Origin: Owenia fusiformis | Taxonomy: Eukaryota > Annelida > Polychaeta > Sabellida > Oweniidae | Assembly: GCA_903813345.2 (NCBI GenBank) | Contig: CAIIXF020000002.1 | Coordinates: forward strand, 10,104,650 to 10,168,649 | DNA length: 64,000 nucleotides | Reading direction: 5' to 3' | Shown: in pieces, positions 11,285-22,400 of the stretch | Position numbering within the stretch: position 1 is the first letter of the stretch | Layout: each line of letters begins with the position of its first letter | Made by a program: the position numbers and the translations under genes | The notes under the pieces: model-generated | What the model was told of the DNA's origin: nothing | Databases searched by the model: none | Seen by the model: the letters and a program-made list of their open reading frames with translations, nothing else

Positions 11285-11464
11285 GTAATAATTTTTTGTC
11301 ATTCTAGTGGACTAAAAAACTGTCTCGTGCTCTTAAATCAAAGATCAATGTATATGGAAGATATATGGAAAGTTTCACGCTTCGTTCCATGAATGAACTA
11401 TTGCACTGTTTATTTGCACTATGGATCTCGCTATATCATACAAACCCTTTAATATATTTAACAT

Positions 11465-11504
11465 TATAAAAAGATAGCTACCTAGTTGATATCGAACAGT
11501 CTCG
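11465..11504 (+). promoter_or_regulatory. Core promoter block of receptor 3
   Basis: TATAAAAAG at 11465-11473 is followed by TAGTTGATATCGAACAGTCTC at about 11483-11503. The box starts 65 bp before the ancestral ATG at 11530, identical in spacing to receptor 2. Retention of the promoter suggests the copy may still be transcribed even though its original start codon now leads to an early stop. Confidence 0.65.
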
Positions 11505-11529
11505 TCGAACCTAACAACACATGTACATT

Positions 11530-11607
11530 ATGAATTCAATAACATCAAAACCATTCGTAAATGTTGTCACTACCGCAACAGATAGTGTTCTTAGCACGGT
11601 AATATAA
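11530..11607 (+). other. Upstream ORF from ancestral receptor start
   Basis: The ATG homologous to the starts of receptors 1 and 2 (MNS-T, then SVLSTV as in receptor 1) is preserved but ends after 25 codons at TAA (11605-11607). That stop overlaps the ATG of the remaining receptor frame as TAATG. Comparison with copy 1 shows the frame was lost by small deletions just after STV. Translation of receptor 3 now needs leaky scanning or reinitiation at the overlap. Confidence 0.7.
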
Positions 11608-12773
11608 TGGATGAGGAAATTGCAACCAAAAAATCATTATTTATGGATGCTTTTTCAAATGTAACAGATCATGGTCTAGGCACATCGGATGTTGATGGAT
11701 TTGTTACAGAAAACACATCAGTCATTTTAACTATTGTGTTCACCTCAACAAGTTATACGGCATTCTACGAGAAGGTAATGTTTTGGATAATTGGAACGCT
11801 TGGATTTTTCGGAAATTTGCTCGTGATTTTTGTTTTCCTCAGGTCGCCTGCCTTACGACATAAAATCACAAACATGTTGATCTTAAACCAAAGCGTTATT
11901 GACCTTTTGGCATCTATCTGTCTTGCACTAAACAGCCAATTCGATGACATTGGATGGATAAAGGAACCAGGACATTTGGCATATTATTTTTGCAAACTTT
12001 GGCTATCTAAGTACTCGATATGGGGCACGGTTGTTGTTTCCACGTTCAATCTCGTCGCCTTGACCTTTGAAAGATATTTGGCGCTCATTTACCCCATATC
12101 ATATAAGCGATACTTTACTAAGACAGTGGCTCGTGTTGCCATTTGTATTGTTTGGATCACGGGTCTCGCTTTTATGAGTTTCGTCGTTTGGACCACAGAG
12201 TTAAAAGGAACAGTATGTTTAACATGGAGCCAATGGCCAAGTCAGATGTTCCAAAATGTTTTCGGAGTTATCACCGTGTTCATTCAGTTCGTCATTCCTA
12301 TTTGCATCATGAGCTACTGTTACTGCAGAATAGCTCTGATGATACATAGAGAAGCCAAGATGGCGGACGCTTCTCAGCAGCGGGAGCAACAAATGCTGAA
12401 GGCAAGATTCAACGTGATTCGAACCCTCCTCTTGGTGTCAATATGTTTTTTTACGTGCTGGGTGTGGGCTGCCACATATTACCTTCTCTTCAACCTCGGT
12501 ATTCCCGTCAGCAGTTTCACAAGCCCGATATACCAGTTCAGCGTTGTGGCCTGTTTTGCAAATTGTTGTGTCAATCCCTTTATTTATGCGTTTAGCTATA
12601 AAGCGTTCCAAAGGTGCGTGAAACCAGCGTTCTGTTGTGTCGTCAGAGGGAGAGAGGAGAGTCAGTCTTTGTCTGGGATTGGGAACTCACGAATGGGTAC
12701 CTCCTCTACAGCTATTTCGGATGACAATGTACAAACAACAGCTGTGGCTAAAACTGAATCGCATCAGATTTAA
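11607..12773 (+). CDS. Rhodopsin-class orphan GPCR, copy 3
   Basis: Intronless 388-residue receptor with a shortened N-terminus (MDEEIATKKSLF, then FSNVTD). The transmembrane core is intact, with GNLLV in helix 1, ERY at the end of helix 3, the helix-3 and loop-2 cysteines, NPFIYAFSYKAF in helix 7, and CC in the tail. Helix 6 reads FTCWVWAATYYLLF, the most divergent of the three and also lacking the CWxP proline. The tail ends TESHQI like copy 2. A canonical AATAAA lies about 170 bp after the stop (12946-12951). The start is the first ATG in this frame, but it overlaps the stop of an upstream ORF, so expression may be reduced. Confidence 0.85.
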   Translation: MDEEIATKKSLFMDAFSNVTDHGLGTSDVDGFVTENTSVILTIVFTSTSYTAFYEKVMFWIIGTLGFFGNLLVIFVFLRSPALRHKITNMLILNQSVIDLLASICLALNSQFDDIGWIKEPGHLAYYFCKLWLSKYSIWGTVVVSTFNLVALTFERYLALIYPISYKRYFTKTVARVAICIVWITGLAFMSFVVWTTELKGTVCLTWSQWPSQMFQNVFGVITVFIQFVIPICIMSYCYCRIALMIHREAKMADASQQREQQMLKARFNVIRTLLLVSICFFTCWVWAATYYLLFNLGIPVSSFTSPIYQFSVVACFANCCVNPFIYAFSYKAFQRCVKPAFCCVVRGREESQSLSGIGNSRMGTSSTAISDDNVQTTAVAKTESHQI

Positions 12774-13109
12774 AAGGGTGAAATACTCTACCGAGCCCGG
12801 AACCACTTTTGTTTAAATTCTCAAAAATGTGAAAAATAAGAAGTCATTACTTTTTCAAACTCCAATTATCGAAAACGATTTCACATACCAGCTAATGCAG
12901 TTCGTAATATCTGGAAATGGAGGATTTCAACAGTTCGAAAAATTCAATAAAAAAATTCGATTCAAGTCTATGTGTTAATATGGAATGGGTCGAATCATGA
13001 TTCTACCCATCCGTAACGGACTAGCATCGAGGTTTTAACTGTTGAAATCGTTTATTTGGAGATATAACGAACCATATTGACATGTTGAAATTGATAAGAG
13101 CTATGATAT

Positions 13110-13169
13110 ATAGCAGAGACATCATTGAAAACATGAAATATAAAACGCAAATTGATACTTTATTGTCAT
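13110..13169 (-). pseudogene. Dead copy of secreted-peptide signal exon
   Basis: Minus-strand reading from 13169 gives MTIKYQFAFYISCFQ and then a stop, matching MTITYQLAFYI of the intact exon at 4867-5049. DNA upstream of both copies is also similar, including TAGCAATTGTTTGTTCAGAT. The cysteine-rich half is missing here. The pair shows that the duplicated block included more than the receptor. Confidence 0.65.
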
Positions 13170-14621
13170 TTCATTTGACGATATGTGTATAATACTCTGC
13201 TTCGTCATAAACATTTTATCATAATTTATATAGCAATTGTTTGTTCAGATGTTAACATAAAGTATTTTGAAAAAAAAATCATTCAAGATACATTTCGTAA
13301 AAGTCTAGTGGTCATTTTTTCACAATATCCTTAGTTATGTCAATCCATGATTCCGTGCATCGTTTGTTCTAGTTATTATTAAGAGGCAGTGTCTGATATG
13401 ACCGCAATCAAAGTACCCCTTGATATTTGTGTTTTGGAAGGTGTAAAACGGGTTCGTCCATCTATTTGCTTAATGCCAACTGATTGTACGCAAATATGAC
13501 TTATTAACTAGATGGAAATAAACAAGAAAATGCAGCAAACTCATAGTGAAGATCTCCCAAGTTAAAAAGTTGCCTAGCCCAGGCCCCGATTCACCGGTTG
13601 CTAATCCCAATTGTTTATGACAATTGATTTACTCACGGACCTGAAGAATATATGAAAGGAATAGTGGCAGGTACTATTCATATTTAAATGAGTTTCTCAT
13701 GAAATAGTATAAATAGTATATCAATCCGGTGGCTAACAGCCGAAAGTTACATTCGCAAATACGAACTAAGCTTGTATTCGCAAATGCAACTAATGGCAAG
13801 TGCTCGAGGCTACCGGATTAACTTAATATTTTATGGCCACAACTCATTTAAATATGAATAGAACCTGGCACTATTCCATTCATATTAAAATGAGTCGCCC
13901 ATAAAATTGGCAGGCGTTAGTTGCATTGGAGAATACAACTGCTGACTACCGACTGCCGGCGAGACCTCCAACTCATAGGCACTTTGCATTACAACATTAA
14001 AAGCACAAATGGGGACATCGTGAATGCAAATAACGCCTGTCGGTCATCTGATTAACCCAATATTTTATGGGCAACTCATTTACTTATGAATGGAATATTG
14101 GGAGGTTATATTCATATTTAAATGAGTTACTTAAAATAGTAATTTAATCCGGTAGCCGCTAGCCGTTCGTTGCCCCAAACACAAGCTTAAATATGTTATT
14201 TGATCTGGGGGTTATATATACACGATTTAGCTTTACGTTTTGCGTCTTCATATTTTATATAAACTATTTCATGGTACTTTCAAAAATAAAGTTTGGCCAA
14301 TGAATAAAAAGTTTGCTCAATTTTGAATTTGTGATGCATATAAATCACAACTTCTGCTTCCAAGAACAGTAAAACAAAACCATTAAAAAATCTATACTCA
14401 TCTTCGGAGCCTGTGTTAGTTTTCTGTCATTAGCTAATTATAAAATAAAATATTAATGACAGAGATGTTAGATCAAAGCATGTGTTAATAGATCCTGGAC
14501 CATTAATAACTGATGCCCTACATCACTATAATTTAGGCCACTTGAAAGCAACCGTACCTCTAAATCTGCTTATACATGTTGTCCACGAATTCAGGTGCTT
14601 TGCGTTTTTAAGAAGTTAAAT

Positions 14622-14730
14622 CACAGGCCCAGGAAGAAGATTTAACCCCCCCCCCCATACTCACTGTGTAATGAAATGTTCATACAATACACAGTGAGGG
14701 GGGATTTAAATCCTCTTCCTGGTCCTGTGA
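14622..14730. mobile_element. Hairpin MITE, CACAGG(A/C)CCAGGAAGA ends
   Basis: The left arm, CACAGGCCCAGGAAGAAGA followed by a C-tract and CTCACTGTGTA, pairs with a right arm ending AGGTCCTGTGAG-like. It interrupts a block that is otherwise continuous with the homologous region near 6230-6300, so insertion came after the segmental duplication. Confidence 0.75.
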
Positions 14731-14811
14731 GTAAAATTTTCAAAATAATTGTTTGACTTAAGTTTTTTCAATCGTTGTAATAACAATGTGGAATTCAGAT
14801 TTACAGGTCGT

Positions 14812-14905
14812 CTTATACTCAGATACACTTAAGCGTATCTGAGTATAAGAGTATATATTGAGTATATACACAGATAGCTTACACTTAAGTGTATCTGAGT
14901 ATAAG
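14812..14905. repeat. Nested palindromes, CTTATACTCAGATACAC
   Basis: Bases 14812-14849 form an almost perfect palindrome around ACTTAAG (CTTATACTCAGATAC and its complement). A further copy of one arm, ACACTTAAGTGTATCTGAG, follows at 14881-14899. No coding content. Confidence 0.75.
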
Positions 14906-14915
14906 TATTTTTTAT

Positions 14916-15205
14916 TAAAATAAAACACATGTGATCTAAAACTGTAAAGACCAGATATGGTAAAAGGCCATCATTTATAAGATATGTACGCACAAGAGCC
15001 AAAAATAGGAAGGACGAAAGATTAGGGGACATCACCTCTATAGGTTGTGTTCCCAGTGTCTTAGAGGCCGTTAACGGTGTGAGGGTAACTGAATATTTAA
15101 GTGATATCTTTAATGTGATGTAATTGTTTTATACATATATTTATGATATATAACCCATGTCATTTTGATAAAACTCTTTAATACAATACAATACAATACA
15201 ATGAC
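14916..15205 (+). mobile_element. Possible LINE 3' end with AATAC tail
   Basis: A non-repetitive stretch ends in about four repeats of AATAC at 15181-15202, the kind of short tandem tail left by target-primed reverse transcription. No reverse-transcriptase motif remains. Assignment rests only on the tail. Confidence 0.3.
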
Positions 15206-16353
15206 AAAAAAAAATATTCATGATTAATCACAATAAACAGGATACATTGACAGGCCATCGTATGTCATCTGAGTTTCAGACAGATTCAACCAACACGTTT
15301 TCATAAATCATTAAATTAAGTGATTACTGCAAGTTTATAACAAAGGAGGCTTTGGCAGTCTGGCCCAAACAAAATGAAGAATGACAAGGGTGACATATTT
15401 TATGTCAGCTTTATTCAGCTATTTAGAAACTATACTATTGGAGATGAGTTTGATGGGAGATTGAACTAGCAGACATTTAATATAAAAGTGTTACTTTAAG
15501 AGCTACATGGACACCACGTATAAAAACGACATACACATTGGTTAATATAATTCCAGAATTTAAAGTAAAAAGCATGGTTTTACATGAGACCATTTTAATA
15601 GAAAAACAAACCACCGCGAGTTGTATGTAAAATGAATTTGGGGATTTTTCATGATTTTTTGCTTATCCGTTGCTTTATAATATCTTCAAAATTCTATGAA
15701 AAGTTTTATTGACAATAAGGTTGCACCATATAGTTCAAAAATAGAAATATATGTTCATGTTCAAGGATTATCATAATTAGGCGTTGTTTTCTAAAATTAA
15801 CGCTTGATGCAAGCATCTCGTGCATACTTTGACAAGCAACCAGCTGAAGCAACACCTTCAAAGAACGGTCATTCCACATTGCACAGAGCACAGGGCTCAA
15901 ATCCTTAAATAAATGTTAAACATACGTATGAATGTTCGAAAAATCATAAACATTATGTGCTTCTAACCATTGTGCATTTGTCTATCTTTGTAGTTTATGT
16001 TTAAATTTTAAATGCTTCAATTTAGTAAATAATGCGCTGCTCTTTAGTATGAATTATACACATGCAATATGTGTGGTGAATAACGAAAATGGTGACAACA
16101 GAATATATACAGCCTAAATTACAACAAGCAGGTTACCGCCTGAAATCGAAATCCAATTTGACAAGCAATCAATAATTCATATCACCAAAATAGTACTCTA
16201 AGCTTGGAATCATATCTAGAAAAGTTTTGTCACAACTGATATTGATTTCAGCCTAGGAGTTTGGATAGAATTTATATTATTTGCATGCGATTTGTAAACC
16301 TGTCGTCAAGTGTCAACCTAACGGAATACATTCGTTTTCATGACACGATAACC

Positions 16354-16374
16354 ATGGAAACCGAGACAAATTGA
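16354..16374 (+). promoter_or_regulatory. Short uORF before the giant receptor
   Basis: ATG in a strong context (ACCATGG) opens a six-codon frame, METETN, that stops 19 bases before the receptor ATG and is in a different frame. If it lies in the 5' UTR it would be expected to lower translation of the receptor. The transcription start is not known. Confidence 0.35.
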
Positions 16375-16393
16375 AATTGACGGAGGAGAGACA

Positions 16394-16475
16394 ATGAGGT
16401 GTTTAATTTTAATCATCTCGGTTGGGCTAGTTTGTCTCAAAGCAGAAGTCAACAATTGGATGTACATTAAGGAAG
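16394..16475 (+). CDS. Receptor exon 1: signal peptide
   Basis: MRCLILIISVGLVCLKAEV is a classic signal peptide with cleavage expected after KA or AE. The context GACAATGA has A at -3. The donor used, AAG/GTCCGT, is weaker than GTAAGA four bases on, but only the former keeps the next exon open (phase 1). Confidence 0.7.
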
Positions 16476-19400
16476 GTCCGTAAGATTTATTGGATTTTAC
16501 GATAATAATTTGTTATTTATAAAAATCATTCTAACATAAAATTAAGGTGATTTAGACGTTGCAAATTATAAAAAAATAGAAAAAATAGAAAAATGTTTCA
16601 AAACTACTACATGATTTTATTATGGTATCAAACTTTTTATTTTATTAGGATCTTGAACAATGAGATTTCACCTAAATACCAATACGTCGTTAGGTATACA
16701 AATAATTCTGATTCTTGTTGATTAAACTACTTTACAGTTTGCCCACACTCCCTTGGTTATGTTAAGCCATTTACACAGGCACAGGGGCATTGGTGCAATG
16801 TGTTGGTCAACTTTAAAGCTCCCTGCATGGGTACGGTTGTAGCCTGGGAATACTACGCTATGTATAACCCCTCTGACCTTTCTGGATTCTTTAATCTCGT
16901 TGTTTTAACACCAATTGCTGGAACAACATCTTCATATACAGTCAGGTCAATTACCAGATTTCCAGAGAGTCCGCTAGGCTACAACGTGTATGTAAAGAAC
17001 ATAACGGTGAGTCATTATAACATATCATAATAACATTTAAACTGATGAGTATGTGCTTTTAAACGTGTGTTGGAAACATATATTGAAAATTGACAAAAAT
17101 AATCTACAATATGCAAATACAGGGTGAGCCAAAAAAGTTAATCCAAAAAAATCTTAATAACTCTGTCACTCAGGCTTTGTATAAAAAACCTCCTACCTCA
17201 TACCCACCTACCCACGTACGTGGGACATAATACAGTCCTTGAAGGGTTCAATTTTAAAAATTATTAAATCTTAGTTGATGTTGAATTTTAGATGAATTAA
17301 TGCACCCATATGCCTTTATCTATGGATCTGTCAACTGTCTAGTCATAAAATATAACCAGAATTGAAAAAATATTTAATGAGGAATTCTGAGGGAGGTACA
17401 GGTGACAAACCATTACTTCTTGGACGAGATACACATACATACAAGCAACTATATACAACAAAAAAACATTTCGAGAAATCAAAAGCAGACATGAAATCAA
17501 AATAGCTCAAATTATTAACATTTCTGCAATTCCGGCTTTATTTTATGACATGACCGATCCATAAATAAAGGCATATGGGTGCATTAATTCATCTATAATT
17601 CTTCATAAACTAAAATTCAATACTTTTTAAAATTGAACCCTTCAAGGACTGTATCATGTCCCACGTAATGTCATCCTACCAAGTTTCAGTGGTCATTCTA
17701 AATAGTTAAAATCTGGTGGGATTTATGTCTAGTCAGTGAGGCACATTTCGACATTTTGAGCATGTTTCGTAAATTACCATAAAATCGTGACTATTAGGGA
17801 TAAAAAATTACAGTTAGTAGAATGAAATAATATTGAACAAGGTTTAATTGTGCCAAATATGATTTGAAACCCATGCTGAATGACATACAGTAGTTATTTT
17901 CATACATTTGCTTGGGTTGCCTTTTTTGGCTTACCCTGTACCACAAAGGACTTCATAAGAATAAATTAACCGACAAACGTATGGGCGGGGGAGTAGTGGA
18001 AAATCATGGAATTTGACACCGAAATGTAAAAAAACAGTATTTTAACTGCTCAGTGTAGCTGTAGAGCAATGGCTTTATGTATTTTTCTGAAATAAAAAGT
18101 AAATGAATTTTTTATCTCAAAGATGATGGAAGGTGATGTAATTGGTTTTATGGCCGATTCGAACCAACCTTCCCAAATGGGGATTGCACAAGAGGTGCTA
18201 GGGGAACAGCCTACGTACGCAACCGACTTGTACTACGACTTTCAAGGGAGTGGTGAAATATTTGCAGATACTACATCTGTTGGTGATTCAGTTACATTGT
18301 CAGCAACTAATGTAAATGGGAGGGCCTACCCTATAAAAGCGCTGTATACATACAGTATGTTGCATCAATTGTACATGTACATGTATCTATCAAATATAAA
18401 TAGTTCAGATTATTAACAAAGGATTTTTTAATGAAATATTTCATCAAATAACTTATGCTCAACATTCCATTTGCCCTCCTACCCTCATTTTTTGATTTTT
18501 ACACCTGAAAGTCATTTATCTATTGCTCAAGCTCGAAAAATAAAGGAGGCAAAAAATCGAAGGGATGTAGATATAAAGCTGGCACATAATAAAGTATACA
18601 CTCCCCTCCATAAGTTTGGCAACCTTACCTCCCTATTGAAATTGAGAAAAATGGAGATATTGGAAATGAAGTCAAATAACATTTCCATCAATATTAAACG
18701 TATTTTCCTCGCAGGCTATTAACACGGCTTTATCACGTAGTTAAACGACGAAGCCAAGGTTGCCAAACTTATGGAGGGGAGTGTATTTCAGCCACAAAGT
18801 ACTTAGTATTTGGTCAAATCTTTTTCACGTGCAATTGTATTTTTTAAATTAACTTTAGGAGGATTGGCTACCAGGATCGACAGTCGATATTTTCAAACAA
18901 TGAAAACGTCAAAATGTCGTTATTTTCTGAAATTAATAACGACTATAAATTCAAAATAAACAGTCCAAAAGATTCGAACCAATATCTCGATCATTTCTTG
19001 TGAGTTTTAGAATTTTTTGTTTACGAATAAGACCAAAAATGCACGATTCAAATGTTGAAGTGAACAAAATGTCGGCTCAAATTTTGAATCACGACATTTC
19101 CATATATCGGACAGAATATCGATGTGAACTCTATGATCCAATCCTCCTTGAAAATAACTGGTTGACAAGAAAGTGACATAGAATCCCTTGCGATGTTATG
19201 TATAAAAACTAATTTTAAGTTTACACGACCACGTGTTATATTACAGAGTATATAAACATGGGTTGCTGGGCGGATACGGCGACAAGGGCCATGACATCTC
19301 TGGAAGGTGCAGCCGTACTTGATGGCGCTTATGGAGAACGACAGGACGCTATCAATAAATGCTTCATCGCAGCTAGAAACAAGGGCTATGAGTACTTTGC

Positions 19401-22400
19401 TCTGCAAGGGGGTTCTTGCTGGGGATCAGCATTTGGAGATGACACTTCTTATGCTCAGTACGGAGAAAGTGAATCTTGCGAGAAAAATGGAAAAGGAGGG
19501 ACATTGAAAAATAATGTGTATAGGATAACATTAGGTAAATGTATTTACGTTTTATATATAGTGCATAGCAGGCCCGTAGCCATGGGGCTGGGGAGCCAGA
19601 AAAAAGATGGGACCGGAAACTCATCCTCCCTCCCACATAACCAGAAATGCTTTCAAAATCATGCAGGTTTTTACCATTCTGAGCACTTTTTTGATGATGA
19701 CGATTTTTTAGCCAAAACCAAAAGCTCTCCATTTGGTAAACGCTAGAAACGAGCAAGCATATATATAGCGTTTGCAATAAGTCATAAAAACGTTTGAAGA
19801 ATGATGCAATTCAATTTATGAAAGAGGAAAACACGTTTGATATCCACAATTTGTATGAATTAAATATTTGTTTTGACTATAGAGTGTTGTTTGGAGTGAA
19901 TGTCAAGTAAAAAGCATGATATCCACAACTTGGCACGTGGCAAACCAATCTTAGAATATCAACTCGGAAATATATGATCGCACACCTTCAAAAATGAGAT
20001 GTGTAATTCACTTTTAAAATGATTTTTAAAGAATTGTGATTCGTTATTGCCTGACTCTAAAAAACTATATTTGAAGAAAGCTTATTCTAAATTCAATTCT
20101 CTGAAATCATATGAAATAGGAATATGAAATATCGCAATAATTATAGGATTATAATTTGAATGATTATAGGATATCGAAGTATAGGCAAGTGTTATAGGAC
20201 ACCACATAATGGACTAAATTCTCTGGAGGGTACAGATACCATCCTTGATGATAACCATACTCTGAGAGATGATGCTATTGGGTAATGTACATTTTTGTTT
20301 TTACATATTTCACAATAAAGGGAGTATATATATATAAACTCTGTTTTTCTTCAATGTTGTTCCTCAATTATATAACCTCATCTGTTTATGACGAATCTGT
20401 TCAAATCAGCCAAGCATGAATGGGCTTTAACCCCAATGTCTGGAACCTTTTTTAATAACACTAAGTCGCAAGTGTAGGGGGGTCATTTGAACCATGTAAC
20501 TGTCTATATTTTATGAATTTCATTTTAATTTGCAACTTTATTTTTAATTAGGAAATGTTATACCGTGTCACTGAACAATGGCTACAAATATTTCGGACTT
20601 GTGGATGGCGGGTTATGTTTCGCTGGGTCAACGTTCGATTATTCTGCAATTCCTTTGGATATAGCTGAATGTGGAGCAGAGGGAGACGGTGGACCGACGT
20701 CGTACATGATCTATGAAATTATGAATGGTACTTAACATGTTTTTTTGTTTTTCATAGATTTCACGTTCTTTTATTTGAGGCGGTTATCGTGTCGTGCCTT
20801 ACAGCATGTACAGGGCCTTTTGTGCCCAAAAGGCCCGTGTTTTGGCTCCATTTTTGTTCTGGGCCAATCCAAGAGGGAGCTGCCCCAAGAACCACCAGTG
20901 TTGAGGATTGATTTTTTATTTCCTCTTGTAGTGTGTTTTGTGCGTTTTTGATATCCAACATTGCATCATAAGTATCACCGCGCGATTGAAAATAGTTTGA
21001 ATTCCTAATTTCTTTGTATATACACCTATTTTGTATCATTGCCACTGAATATGTTATAGCAATCAGGAACACATGAACGTTTTTGAAAAACGCAGTCCGA
21101 AACTGAAAAAACATAACTTTTCCCGAATCGCAGTATACCAATAGAAGCCCCGTGACAGAAAATACATTTGAATTATTTAGTGAAATAAGTCTGTGAATAA
21201 TCAATGTCAATGCGTTTGGCATTTATCTCTGTAAGGATGCCATGTTGTCATCGATTCATCTCGTTGAAGGTTTTTAGGATTCATGAATTATTTCACGAGT
21301 TAGAGATTCGTGAATACACATTCATTTCCGCGATTCTTTAATTACGGAAAGCTATAGGGGACATGCGCATAATTCAAAATCGAATGGAGTTTTAACATGG
21401 GAGTGATATCACACACCGCGGCCCAGTCAGATAGATTTCATCGCGCACTGAATGAATTACAGGGGCCGCGTTTTGCAAAGTTAATTAAAATAAAGTGCGC
21501 AGAAATTCCGGCATTCAGTGCGCGATGAAAAAATGATTATCTGTGAATAAATAACGAATAAAAATTCGTAGCACCACGAATTTGATTTTTTTCGAAAGAC
21601 TGCGCAGTGAACCAGCGAAATGACAATTTTGGATAATATTGATGGCTCTAACGAGGAGAACTTTGAGATTTCCTGATTCTAGCGCGCAGCACATCCAGGA
21701 CCATGATGCGCACTTTTATCAGATTCGATTCTAATATGGTTTCAAAGATAATGTTCATTAAAAGAGGGCGTATGCATACAGATTACAAGTGGCGTTATGT
21801 TGAAGTGACCCTTGCACTTGGGTTCCATTGAAAATATATTATTTTGGGCCATTTCATATCTTTTAATTGATATTGTATAAAATATTTTCAATGTTTGAAA
21901 ATTATAATCTTATAAATAACATTTTATGTAATAAAACTGTAACAAAATGGTAAATACGGAATATGATGCAATACAATGCAGTGCAATATGATGTTATACA
22001 ATGCAGTGCAATATGATGCAATACAATGTGGTACAAAATGATGTAATACAATGCGGTGCAATATGATGCAATACAATGCAGAGCAATATGATGCAATACA
22101 ACGCAGTGCAATATGATGCAATACAATGTAGTGTAATATGATGCAATACAAAGCAGTGTTATCTGATGCAAAAAATGCAGTGCAATATGATACAATACAA
22201 TGTAGTGCAATATAATACAATAAAATGCAGTGCAATACGATGCAATGCAATACAGTGCAATATAATGCAATACAATGCAGTGCAATGCAATACAGTGCAA
22301 AACAATGCCGTGCAGTGCAATACAATGTAGTTCATTTCAATACAATGCACTGCAATACAATGTGGTACAGTGAAATACAATGCAGTGCAATACAATACAT

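Larger units (their letters stand above)
8064..11460. other. Intergenic with repeats between receptors 2 and 3
   Basis: No complete gene is seen. Contents include a G-run at 8942-8950, a possible MADF fragment (9212-9339), a 54-bp direct repeat pair (9431-9484 and 9941-9994), a foldback MITE (10225-10347), a 50-bp direct repeat pair (about 10630-10680 and 11192-11243) enclosing AT-rich DNA with repeated ATGGC(G/T)GCC words, and a stem-loop at 11244-11284. Confidence 0.6.
12774..16393. other. Intergenic between receptor 3 and the giant gene
   Basis: Holds the receptor 3 poly(A) region, a dead copy of the signal-peptide exon, degenerate repeats at about 13610-14170 built around CATATTTAAATGAGT and its complement, the second arm of the segmental duplication (about 14430-14790), a hairpin MITE, palindromes, and a possible retroelement tail. 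A minus-strand frame at 15706-15900 has no recognisable content. Confidence 0.6.

Noticed and set aside
15706-15900. Minus-strand 64-codon ORF
   Set aside because: Looks helical but has no family motif, and the sequence before it lacks a credible acceptor.
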